64,000 nt of DNA, taken from positions 27,523,973 to 27,587,972 of the forward strand of contig NC_019859.2 in the NCBI RefSeq assembly GCF_002234675.1, given 5' to 3'. The notes beneath the pieces were generated by a model. The model did not search any database, was not told the origin of the DNA, and was given only the letters and a program-made list of their open reading frames with translations. A program made the translations under genes and the position numbers. This document shows, in pieces, positions 55,541 through 64,000 of this stretch. The number at the start of each line of letters is the position of its first letter. The first letter of the stretch is position 1. The DNA comes from Oryzias latipes (lineage: Eukaryota; Chordata; Actinopteri; Beloniformes; Adrianichthyidae).

Positions 55541-56994
55541 TGTGTCCAAACTGTTGCTCTTTGTTTGGCCTTTGCCACCTCAACCTCCACCTTCTGCAGC
55601 ATTTTCAGCTGTGTTCACACCGCCCTCTGCAACAAGTGTTCAAGATACCACTTCCAATGAAGAGTCTATGTTAATGGGTTTTGGGCTTCCATCTTTGAAA
55701 CTCTCTGTTTCACACATCGCTACAAAAAATGCGCGGCCATTGAAGGCACATTGAGATTTAAACCAGGTTGAACGTAGACCAGCCAGGGACATAGATTTGG
55801 TATTGTTGAATAGCTGCAGTACCTTTTAATACACGGAAGTGCCATCTGTTTGAAGATTAATCACAGAGGAGAAATGAATAATTACTGTTTGACTGTTTGT
55901 GCCAGAATTAATTTTTAGTAGTTAGGGATTAGGGTTTGAATTCGGACACATATATACATTTTTTATTTTTTTTTACTGAGCTACGCTGCATAGTGGTGCA
56001 TGCTACAACATCTGACTGACGCATCACTGCCACCAAGTGGTGGGAGGCTGCAACCAGGTCCAACGGCCCTCATGCCCTCACGGCCCACAGGTTCAGAACA
56101 GATTTTTTTTTTCGGCCCACGAGTTGACCCTTTCAGACCAAGATTGGGCCACAGCCCCGTGGTTAAGAATCACTGTGCTGAACAATGCACCATCGTAAGC
56201 CCTCAACCTTTTTTTCCACATCAATGGAGTCTGAAAAACCAGGTCATGAAAAATCTAAAAGTGGTTGATTAGTCTAGATGAATTAGCATATTTTCTGAAA
56301 ATGTTCATGTAACTTTAGATTTAATATTTAGATTAAACGTATTCAGTGAACATTTAGACAGTAGTGAGACTTGTGCACATCTATGAATATCAGATTTAAT
56401 CTAGACAAGTATCTGCTTTGACAATGTGTTCTACAAACACTCAGTAAAAGTGTTCACAATCAAATCAGCATCTTCTGTTTAATATTTATATCAGAAATAT
56501 GAAGACAATCAAATGACATGCAGGGTTTCTCTGCACATCAATGTACAGAGAACAATCTGTATTTTACTTATACTGATTGTTATTATAATGTCTTTAAGGA
56601 GTGGAATATCTTAACGCTCATAATTGCACTTTTAATCTAACAAGACCTTTATTTGTAACTGAGCTACCTACAGGGAGAATATACAATAGTCTAGTGCAGT
56701 GGTCTGCAACCATTTAGGTTGATTTCTCCCTGATCACAACCCGATATGAGCCACAAAGTCTTACTTCACCCTCTAGAAAAGGATGACACTGATTTGTAAA
56801 TGGTAAAAAAAAAGGCGTATTCTTAAATTGCACTTTACTACCTTCCTCATTCCGCATTTGCACTTTTGTGGTTAATGTTGTAACTTGTCTTTTTTTTGTC
56901 TACGCATGAGAGAGAAAGAAACAAAATTTCAATTCATTGTTTGTCGAGCACATGTGAAAAATTGACAATAAAGTTGACTTTGACTTCCTTGAAG
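55541..56994. other. Intergenic sequence with repeat scraps
   Basis: 55630-55755 (CAAGATACCACTTCCAATGA, GGGTTTTGGGCTTCCATC) looks like a common fish repeat; GGGCCACAGCCCCGTGGTTA near 56147 resembles a hAT-type end; 56930-56988 has a LINE-like tail ending AATAAAGTTGACTTTGAC. No gene recognised. Confidence 0.45.
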
Positions 56995-57198
56995 GCTAAA
57001 AGCGCTTTAGGGTCCCAGTCCCATTCACCCGTTCACATACACATTCACACACGGACGGCTCTGCTGCTAAACACTGGTGCCAACCTATAACCACCAGGAG
57101 CAACATGGGGTTCAGTGTCTTGCTCAAAGGTGCTTTGACACAAGGGACGAACAGAACCTGCAAACTTTCGACCAGAGGTTCACTGCTCTACCTTTACG
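56995..57198 (-). repeat. tRNA-derived SINE copy
   Basis: Reverse copy of the 838-1112 family: AGCGCTTTAGGGTCCCAGTC, CACTGGTGCCAACCT, TTGCTCAAAGG, and an eroded head near 57150-57195. Confidence 0.65.
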
Positions 57199-57204
57199 TT
57201 ATTG

Positions 57205-57525
57205 CTGCTATTATGTTGTTTAACTTTTGGCATATCTCTTCAGGGGTCGCCACAGCGAATCAGCTTTCTCTGATTTGCACAGGTGGTTTGTTAGGGATTT
57301 TTACGCCGGATGCCCTTTCTGACACCTGCTTGAATTTGATCTGGGCTGGGGCCTGGCACAGGGGGACTCATACTAGCCCCCCCTTGTGTCTACATAGTTA
57401 GGCAGTAGCACAAAGGATCTTGCCCAAGGACCCACACTGCATGAAGCTCATTGCGCCACCTGGGAACAAACCCTGGTTTTCCCACAAGTCAGTTCTACAC
57501 TTAACCAACTGAGCTACCCAGCTGC
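57205..57525 (-). repeat. SINE-like repeat with tRNA-type head
   Basis: Contains AGGGGTCGCCACAGCGAATC, ACGCCGGATGCCCTTTCTGA and the TAGGCAGTAGCACAAAGGAT block; the right end reads in reverse as GCAGCTGGGTAGCTCAGTTG, a Pol III box A. Same family as 44411-44705. Confidence 0.72.
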
Positions 57526-58430
57526 TAATTCTAATTTACAGTTACTATTAAAAAAAAAAAAAAGTTATTTCTTCGTTAAACAGAGAGCCACAATGGAGGA
57601 GTCAAAGAGGCACATGTGGCTGCATGTGTGAATCTCCAGGTAAAACTTCTCCCAGAGTATTTGAAATGGTTTCATTATCTGCTTGATTATATTTTTAATT
57701 GAGGAAGAGAAGGAGATTTAGGCCATGACAAAAGAAAGGAGGAGGTATCGAACTATATACTAGTATATATTTATGCAATCTGAGAAGACTGTCCATGATG
57801 TTAACTATTTGAATTCAATACTGACATAAGTGAACTAGAAGGAGCTTCATTTCCAGAAGAAAATGAAGGGCTGATTGCTGTTTCGCTGAATGAAAAGGAA
57901 ACTGAATGGGTAATTGGCAACTAAAAATTAATACTGGTAAATGATCAAAGTTGACCATAAATAAAGTGAAAACAGCACAATAACAAAAATATATTTTTGT
58001 GAAAAATACGAGCGCTGGGTATCGAACCAGCGATCTTCTGCACCACAGAAAGAAGCAAAGGTTTTCGAGGACTCCCCATGTATTTCAATGGAGGCAAAAA
58101 TCCTGGAAATCCTGGAATATCTTGACAAGTTCAAGGATTTAGGGGACCAAAAGTAGTAGCTGTAAAAAGCTGAAAGAGCTAAACATTTGAATAGTTTAAT
58201 GGTTAAAATAGTTGGAAAGAAAAATTGTAGGAGTTAAGCATCAGAAAATGGAGGAAGAGAGTAACAATAACATAAAAAAGAGAAACAGGAACACAATAAA
58301 AAGATCATCACAAGACACCAGAGAACTTCTCGTCAGGGTCTTTTCAGGAGAAAGTCAGCCGTAGCACGATATAAAAATACCACATGTCGTCCTGCCACGT
58401 GAGCTGTCACGTTAGAAACCACAACAACAA
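57526..58430. other. Intergenic sequence upstream of asb5
   Basis: No gene recognised. A tRNA-like half (GATCGCTGGTTCGATACC on the - strand, about 58016-58033) is considered and rejected as a tRNA. Confidence 0.5.
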
Positions 58431-58559
58431 CTGATCTGAACCAATCAGAGCGCGTTCAGCAGTGACTCCTCCTCTTCGCTGCAGTCAGCTGTCAGGACTG
58501 CAGCGCCGTGACTCAAAGACGTGAGAACATGCGGAGGTCCAGCCCGCCGGCCCGTGGAC
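58431..58559 (+). promoter_or_regulatory. asb5: Probable asb5 promoter and 5' UTR
   Basis: An inferred core region with a CCAAT box (CCAATCAGAGC, 58441-58451), a typical NF-Y site, about 120 bp before the ATG. An upstream ATG at 58529 opens a 44-codon frame overlapping the proposed start. Confidence 0.4.
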
Positions 58560-58650
58560 ATGTCCCGCAAAAGAGCGCTAGAACCGGCAGGGCTCCTCAA
58601 GCAAGGCCCGGAGAGGAAGAGGTGCTGCTGGGGGATTTTAACCAGCCAGG
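58560..58650 (+). CDS. asb5: asb5 candidate first coding exon
   Basis: ATG at 58560 opens 30 codons (MSRKRALEPAGLLKQGPERK and on to ILTSQ) plus one base before donor G|GTGAGT at 58651. That phase joins exactly to the ankyrin exon at 63687 to give SQGSWADRSPLHEA. The N-terminus itself is not one I recognise from ASB5, where alternative first exons exist, so assignment rests on splice phase, GC-rich context and position. The other ATG (58529) is out of phase with exon 2. Confidence 0.55.
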
Positions 58651-59084
58651 GTGAGTACACCGCGTACCTGAACCAGTGAGGCGGCTTGTTGTTGTGATGC
58701 TTCTATCTTTGGGATGAAACGTCCTCTTTAGACCGTGTGCAGTGGCGTGTCCACAACATGTATGGCGGGGTGGCCAAAGGTGCAGTGGAGTTCATGTGGA
58801 CTGGTCACAGTTTTTGTGAGTCTATCTGATGTGAAATGTTTAAATAATAGGTCGTGTGTTGTTTTAATCAAAGTTGAACAAAACCCTGGTATCAAAGCTT
58901 TACTAGCCAGGGGTGGGCAGCAGCCCATGGAGGTCTGGATGTGAATCCTACTCAAAACCAAAGTGGAAAAACACACTACAGGTTGATCCAACTTTGATGT
59001 AAAGTCTTTGAAACAAGTCAAAATGAGGCTCAGAAGTGTGGGCTCTTCACGTACCTGTGTGACTTCCCAGCAACGCATGGATAT

Positions 59085-59600
59085 GCTTCTGATAAGTTAG
59101 CGGTTGGTCTCCCGGGGGATCTCCTCCCACACCTGGGCCAAAGAATCTGCCAACTCCTGGACAGTCTGTGGTGCAACCTGGCGTTGGTGGATGGACCGAG
59201 ACATGATGTCCCAGATGGGCTGAATTGGATTCAAGTCGGGGGAACGGATGGGCCAGTGACAAATTTGCTTGCATCTTGGTGTTTTCTAGCAAACGTCAAA
59301 CATCTTTCACGGTGTTGGGCTGTAAGCATACTCCCACCTGTGGACGTTGGGTCCTTTTAAGACCCTTGTGGAGTCTGTTTCTAACAGTTTGAGCAGACAT
59401 GTGCATTTGTGGCCTGCTGGAGGTCATTCTGCAGGCATCTGGCAGTACCTCTTCTGTTTCTGCTTGCACCAAGGAGGAGGTAGTGGTCCTGATGCAGGGT
59501 TATTGCTCCTTACGACCTCCTCCACACCTCATGATGTAATGGCCTGTCTCCTGGTATTGTCTCCATGATCTGGGCACTACGCTGACAGACACAGCAAACC
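59085..59600 (+). repeat. Dispersed repeat fragment of unassigned family
   Basis: Phrases such as CTCCTCCCACACCTGGGCCA, CGAGACATGATGTCCCAGAT and GGGCACTACGCTGACAGACA look like a repeat I associate with fish genomes, but I cannot name the superfamily. No open frame spans it. Confidence 0.45.
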
Positions 59601-60159
59601 TTATTCATTATTATATTATTATATTATTAATGCTATTTATGTTATTATATTATTGAATATAATAAACAGTATTATTAAAACATTTTCTATCACAAATACA
59701 GTTTACATTTTTGCATTAACATTCATGATCATTAATACATTTGTTATAGATTATACACTTTATATAATTATATTTAATCGTAATGAACAATACATTTGTT
59801 ATTTATATTATAATCTATATTTTTCTCGTAATAATTACTACACAATTTATTTAAATACATTTAAAAACCTTCTAATATACAAACACATTTGTATAAAAAA
59901 CCTAAAACTTCTAAAATAACTAACTAGAAAAAAGTTGAAAAAACTTAAGACTAACTATTCTAACTACACAAAACGCTCAAATACATAAAATGTGCTAAAA
60001 CTAACATTTAAACAGTTGATGACAATGTCTAAGACTGATTTTCTCCTGAATTGAAAGATTTTCTTTTGAACTCTTGCTTTAATTTACAGTCATTCTTTAA
60101 AAGGGGCCTTGCCTGCTGAAGTCTTGTTTCTTTTTAGATTTTTTAGTCCACTATGGTGA

Positions 60160-61135
60160 CTTGAAAACCCTCAGCTTCCATATGCTGTGCAGTCTCCCAG
60201 ACCGTTTGGGCGTCCCGGGTGTCCTCTGTGGTCTGGATGACGGTGACCACAGGGACTAGAGGCTGCTGCTGGACTGAGTTTGGTTGGATGGTTGATGGAT
60301 CCTGCTAGACAGTGCAGCTCTACCTGGAAGCACAGCTCTCTCTGCAGGTCATGACGGTCACGGTGGCGATCTGCTGTGTGAAGTGAAATATCCTGCTCTG
60401 CTTTGAGGCTGTTGATGATCTGCTGCTTGATCAGAAGTTCTTGTGAACAAACAGATCTTTTTTTTTCCGGCTCTCGGCGCGGGACTCCCACTTCCTTTTG
60501 GACGGATATAATCTGGGCATCAAATTTGAAGGTGAGGTCTTTGTGAGCTGCCTTCAAATGTCCCACCTCTTGCTTCAGAAGACTTTCTGTTTTGGATTCT
60601 TGAGCTCTGGAATCCAGCTGCCATCTGAGACATCCCAATTCCTTTTGAAGGATGTTGTTCTTTTCACGCTCTGCCTCCAGATCTTTTGAAGACCTTTCCT
60701 TGTTTTTAACAAAGGTGACTTTTAATTTCTCTGGAGGTCCTTCTTCTTTCTACGTTTGAAGTCACTTCTGACTTGGTTAGAGGCTTTGGCGGCGCTCAAA
60801 ACGTCTGGATCAGCGTACTTTTGAAGCCTCACCAATTCCCGTTTTGTTTCTTTTCCATCATTAATGAATTTTTCTTTCATTTGTTTCTGTTTGGCAAGTT
60901 TTTGTTTTGTTTCTTCCCATCTTGACTTAGTTGGACAATGAAATAGTCTGCATGGAACGGAGATTCTCCTTGTCTGGGCAGAAACTGGGCTCCATGATGA
61001 CCCTGCTGAGGGTTGACGAGGATGGCACGTGGCTGGGGCTCCTGGAAGTTGTTTCTCCTGAAGAAATGCTGTTTAAAAATCTCCAACGGTTGTTTGAACT
61101 GCAATGAAACGGAGGAGCGTGGCTGCAAACTCTCC
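60160..61135 (-). pseudogene. Intronless coiled-coil protein pseudogene
   Basis: On the - strand, frames 60877-61128 and 60171-60638 and the sequence between them join across at least two frameshifts into one Lys/Glu/Gln-rich protein. Recognisable pieces: FFRRNNFQEPQPRAILVNPQ, RQGESPFHADYFIVQLSQDG, then heptad-like RLQKYADPDVLSAAK and LKQEVGHLKAAHKDLTFKF. The lack of introns and the frameshifts suggest a processed pseudogene. I do not recognise the parent gene. A TTAA MITE lies 10 bp beyond its 5' end. Confidence 0.55.
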
Positions 61136-61144
61136 GAGGTTTGT

Positions 61145-61354
61145 TTAACCCTTGTGCTATCCTAGGCACTTTAACATTGGGAGTTGGGTCATCTAGACCC
61201 ATTAGACAGTGCTCTGAACCTTTTTTCTTCAATGATTTGTGAACCTCACTGGTGTCCATGGATTACATGAAATCTTTCCACCTTTATCCACCTTTGTCAT
61301 GGTAGGGAGAACATGTCAGTGTAAGGGTGGGGTCATCTAAGATAGCACAAGGGC
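61145..61354 (-). mobile_element. TTAA-flanked MITE (piggyBac-like), copy E
   Basis: Reverse orientation: TTAACCCTTGTGCTATCCTA at 61145 corresponds to the right end of copies A-D; the other end GATAGCACAAGGG is kept but its TTAA is lost (GGGCTGGG). Confidence 0.82.
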
Positions 61355-62765
61355 TGGGCTGGAATACAACACATTCATGGACCAGAGTTGAGCCGGATGC
61401 TGCGTCTTGAAAGAGTCTTCTCCTATTTGCTGATTTCAGCTCATAGATGTCATAACATGTGACCCCACCCAAAGTCTTTGTCACATCAGTGTGACCCCTA
61501 TCCCCCTCAGTGATAGAATGCCTTAAATTTCAAGACTCTGCCCACTTCTGGAATTTTCCATTTAATAATTTTTTTCTCTTAGAAAGAAAAATGGTAACAT
61601 TGCAGCAACCCATCATGGATTATTTTCAGCCACAATTAAAGAACAGCAATTTAACTAAATAAACGGTTGTTGTTGCTTGTCTTTTTTTTTTTTTTTTTTG
61701 CTCAATAGAAGTGAAGTAACTCGAATCTCAGAATATAAAATAGATACCGTATGCCCTTTCACACAATCTGTCCACTTGTGCTTATTTTAATCTGGTATCC
61801 AGATGCTTATTTAAATTTGCTCTCTTTGTGTGTGACTTTTAATTTTTAGACATCATTGAAAGTTGTTAGGGTTTTTTTTTTTTGCTAAGAAAAAAAATAG
61901 CCTTTATATGAATGCAAAATGACTATTTCCTCTAAGAAACTCTATAAAATAAAGTCATGTCAGACATTCAGCTCAGGCTGCTTGAATGAAACCAGTGAAA
62001 TGTGAAAAACTGTGGAAGCGTAGCAGACGTTAGCTTACACAATGCTGCCCACTGCTGTCTTTGTGTTTAACAAACAAGGCCTTCACTTAGATATGACATA
62101 CCAACTTGTTAAGTGTCAAAGAGATTAAGGTGATTTGAAGTTTTCTCTTCTCGATGCCTGACAGCAGCTGTGGAGTTTGAGCCAGTGAGTCAGCTGCAGT
62201 CAGTGGTTAAGGCTGCTTGTGGTTGCTAATTTTAGCTGCTGCGGTTGTCTGTTTTCACCTTGTACCAGCATAACATGCTTAGCACCCATACTACATTCAA
62301 ATGTCCTATGTGTTTGATTGGTTGGATGTGCCATGGGGAGACGGAGACATCGGTATGTTGAAGATGTTTGAGTGCAAAGACTGTCTGTCTGTCTGTCTGC
62401 CTTCTTTTTTAGTTCTTCAGGTGTTTCCAGAACATTTTTAGTAGAGTGACCAATGTGGACTCCAAAGCTAGTGGCTGGTCATTAGTTAGCAAACCGTAAA
62501 GAATATGTAAACAAAAATGTTGGACACAATGGACAGCCGTAGCCAAGTTTATACAAAAAAAAACATTTTAGAAAATGTCATGTCTGGACTTTACTTTGGC
62601 GAAAAATCTGCAGTTTATTACGAAAGTATCAAACTTCATATGAGGATTAGATGAACCATTTGTAATCAGCTTTCAGTTTAAACGAGGGTATTAACAGTGA
62701 AACATAGAACTGCTGTGAGTTACAGTGTCTACTTATTTAGAGGTAACACGATGTAAATACAGATG

Positions 62766-63640
62766 CTTTCCAAAAAATTACAATATCCTGTACAGGTGTT
62801 TTCATCTCCATAGTTCCATTTAAATAATAAATTTATGGAATGTAGATTCAAGGGCCACTGTTTAATTGAGTACAAGTATTTTTTTCATTGGGGTTCCAGC
62901 CCATAAAACTCTCAAAAACAGAATTTCAAAAAATTTGAATAGTGTGGAAAAGTCTGCCCAAATTCTTTTTTAAGCTGAGTTTCACAAACTAATAATCTAC
63001 TAAACTCAAAGCACCCGCACAGGTTCACCAGATGGCATTAAATTGGTTCAGTTAGGTTCAAAAAAAGAATTCAGACTTAACAACTAGCCAGAAGACCATC
63101 GTCATCGTCTGGTTAAAGCTGCTAAAAGGAAACTGGCTGTGTCCAAGCAGATCAGAGAAAATGCAGCAGCAAAAGAGACGACCATGGGCTTAAGCAGATT
63201 ATAAAACGGGCAAGATTCAAGAACCTGCAGACTTTGGGTTCCTCTGGTCAAGTCACTTCTGAGCCTTGGCCAACGGCAGAAGCAAATCAACTGGGGCAAG
63301 AAGAAGGAGCCCTGGACTGTTGGCCAGTGGTCCAAGGTCCTATTTTCTGATGAAGGTGTAAAGTGTGTCTTTCATTTGGGAATCAAGATCCAAGGGTTTG
63401 GAGGAAGACTGCTGAGGAGCAGAACCCAGGCTGCTTAAGCTTCATTGGGAATCTCCACAGTCAGTCAGGATTTGGGCTGAAGTGTCCAGCGCTGGTGTTG
63501 GTAAACTCTGCTTTCTTCAATCCAAAATCACTGCAGCAGCCGTTACAGGCACTGGCAACCCTGTGATCCCGAAAGGGATTCAGTTGTTTAAAGAAAATGG
63601 ATGGATCCTTCCACTGCAGTTCAGCAAACACAGTGTCCGG
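62766..63640 (+). pseudogene. Tc1/mariner transposase fossil
   Basis: TTCCAAAAAATTACAATATC at the left resembles a mariner-type end. Broken frames downstream give CLSFGNQDPRVWRKTAEEQN and SSAGVGKLCF-like catalytic-core pieces, and the DNA before them reads GGTCCAAGGTCCTATTTTCTGATGA (a WSKVLFSDE motif, truncated here). Many stops and frameshifts. It ends about 45 bp before the asb5 ankyrin exon. Confidence 0.6.
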
Positions 63641-63686
63641 TGCACTGGGTTTTTTCTTTTCATACCAACCCGTCTTGTTTCTGTAG

Positions 63687-63766
63687 GTTCCTGGGCTGAC
63701 CGCTCCCCGCTCCATGAGGCCGCCTCCCAGGGTCGACTACTGGCTCTACGCACCCTTCTTGCTCAG
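63687..63766 (+). CDS. asb5: asb5 ankyrin-repeat exon
   Basis: Acceptor TTTCTGTAG; two bases complete Gly, then 26 codons SWADRSPLHEAASQGRLLAL and RTLLAQ; donor CAG|GTATGT. The sequence is the start of the ankyrin domain of ASB5 (closer than ASB9 or ASB11 as I recall them). ASB5 is an ankyrin-SOCS box adaptor that recruits substrates to Elongin B/C-Cullin5 ubiquitin ligase, known from muscle satellite cells. The rest of the gene, including further ankyrin repeats and the SOCS box, lies beyond the window. Confidence 0.88.
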
Positions 63767-64000
63767 GTATGTTTTCTCTGTTTTTCTGATTCTAAAGTAC
63801 GGGGAATTAAACACAAACAGTAAATTGGGTTTTTTTCTAACCTTCCACTGGTTATCCGACTGATAAATACATCTCATCCATTAAGCAAAATTTGGAATGG
63901 GAAATTGTTGTTGGTATTATTATGGGTTCTCTCATTAGGTGGATTATCCATGTACAGTAAATAGAAATGGGTCTCTTCTGTTTTTTTTTCTTTTTAACAA
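63767..64000 (+). other. asb5: asb5 intron 2, partial
   Basis: It begins at donor GTATGT and runs off the window. No feature recognised. Confidence 0.7.

Larger units (their letters stand above)
58651..63686 (+). other. asb5: asb5 candidate intron 1
   Basis: It contains a repeat fragment (59085-59600), an AT-only stretch (59600-60000), a coiled-coil pseudogene (60160-61135), a TTAA MITE (61145), a T run and a CTGT microsatellite (62381-62400), and a transposase fossil (62766-63640). The segments 58700-59080 and 61360-62760 show nothing recognised. Confidence 0.55.

Noticed and set aside
58000..58040. tRNA 3'-half-like sequence GATCGCTGGTTCGATACC on the - strand
   Set aside because: No complete cloverleaf can be formed from the neighbouring bases.

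Overview
This is a vertebrate nuclear window, most likely from a ray-finned fish. Protein-coding sequence is sparse and split into short exons with GT-AG introns. Flanking DNA is AT-rich and dense with the repeat classes typical of teleosts: tRNA-derived SINEs, Tc1/mariner, hAT and TTAA-flanked MITEs, L2-like LINE tails and a chromodomain Ty3/gypsy element. Gene order (hand2, galnt7, asb5) resembles the human 4q34 neighbourhood. A medaka-like (Oryzias) species is a guess from repeat content only.

Layout. 1-8.7 kb appears to be hand2 intron on the + strand, carrying an apparently intact 5.28-kb Ty3/gypsy (Tf1/sushi-type) retrotransposon (2202-7478) inside an older repeat. The terminal hand2 coding exon is 8678-8788. 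9.4-21 kb is intergenic, with hairpins, poly-C runs, a SINE nested in a MITE, a 2.26-kb hAT fossil and a TTAA MITE. ddt (D-dopachrome tautomerase) is complete in three exons, 21057-24188 (+). A repeat cluster follows (24.4-26.0 kb). galnt7 is complete on the - strand: 15 coding exon positions from 53493 down to 27235, 643 codons, one position represented by two tandem alternative exons. Its introns hold a near-complete Tc1 element, LINE, hAT and SINE remnants and several copies of one short repeat family. 53.5-58.4 kb is intergenic with repeats. The start of asb5 (+) is at 58.5 kb, its first ankyrin exon at 63687-63766, and the gene runs off the right edge.

Most notable: (1) two equal-length, phase-matched tandem galnt7 exons (38689-38871 and 38305-38487) encoding alternative versions of the same 61-codon catalytic segment; (2) a retrotransposon with apparently identical LTRs, a 5-bp target duplication, an 11-nt self-priming match between the putative transcript start and the primer-binding site, and a TTTAAAC -1 frameshift site followed by a predicted stem; (3) at least nine copies or fragments of a dispersed TIR repeat that carries an open-reading-frame-like segment; (4) five TTAA-flanked MITE copies.

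The four host genes do not form a pathway: a bHLH transcription factor, a MIF-family tautomerase, a Golgi O-glycosylation enzyme and a Cullin-RING ligase adaptor. No CRISPR array, operon or standalone tRNA/rRNA gene was found. Exon borders were read by eye from splice consensus, reading phase and recognised protein families; no alignment or search was run.
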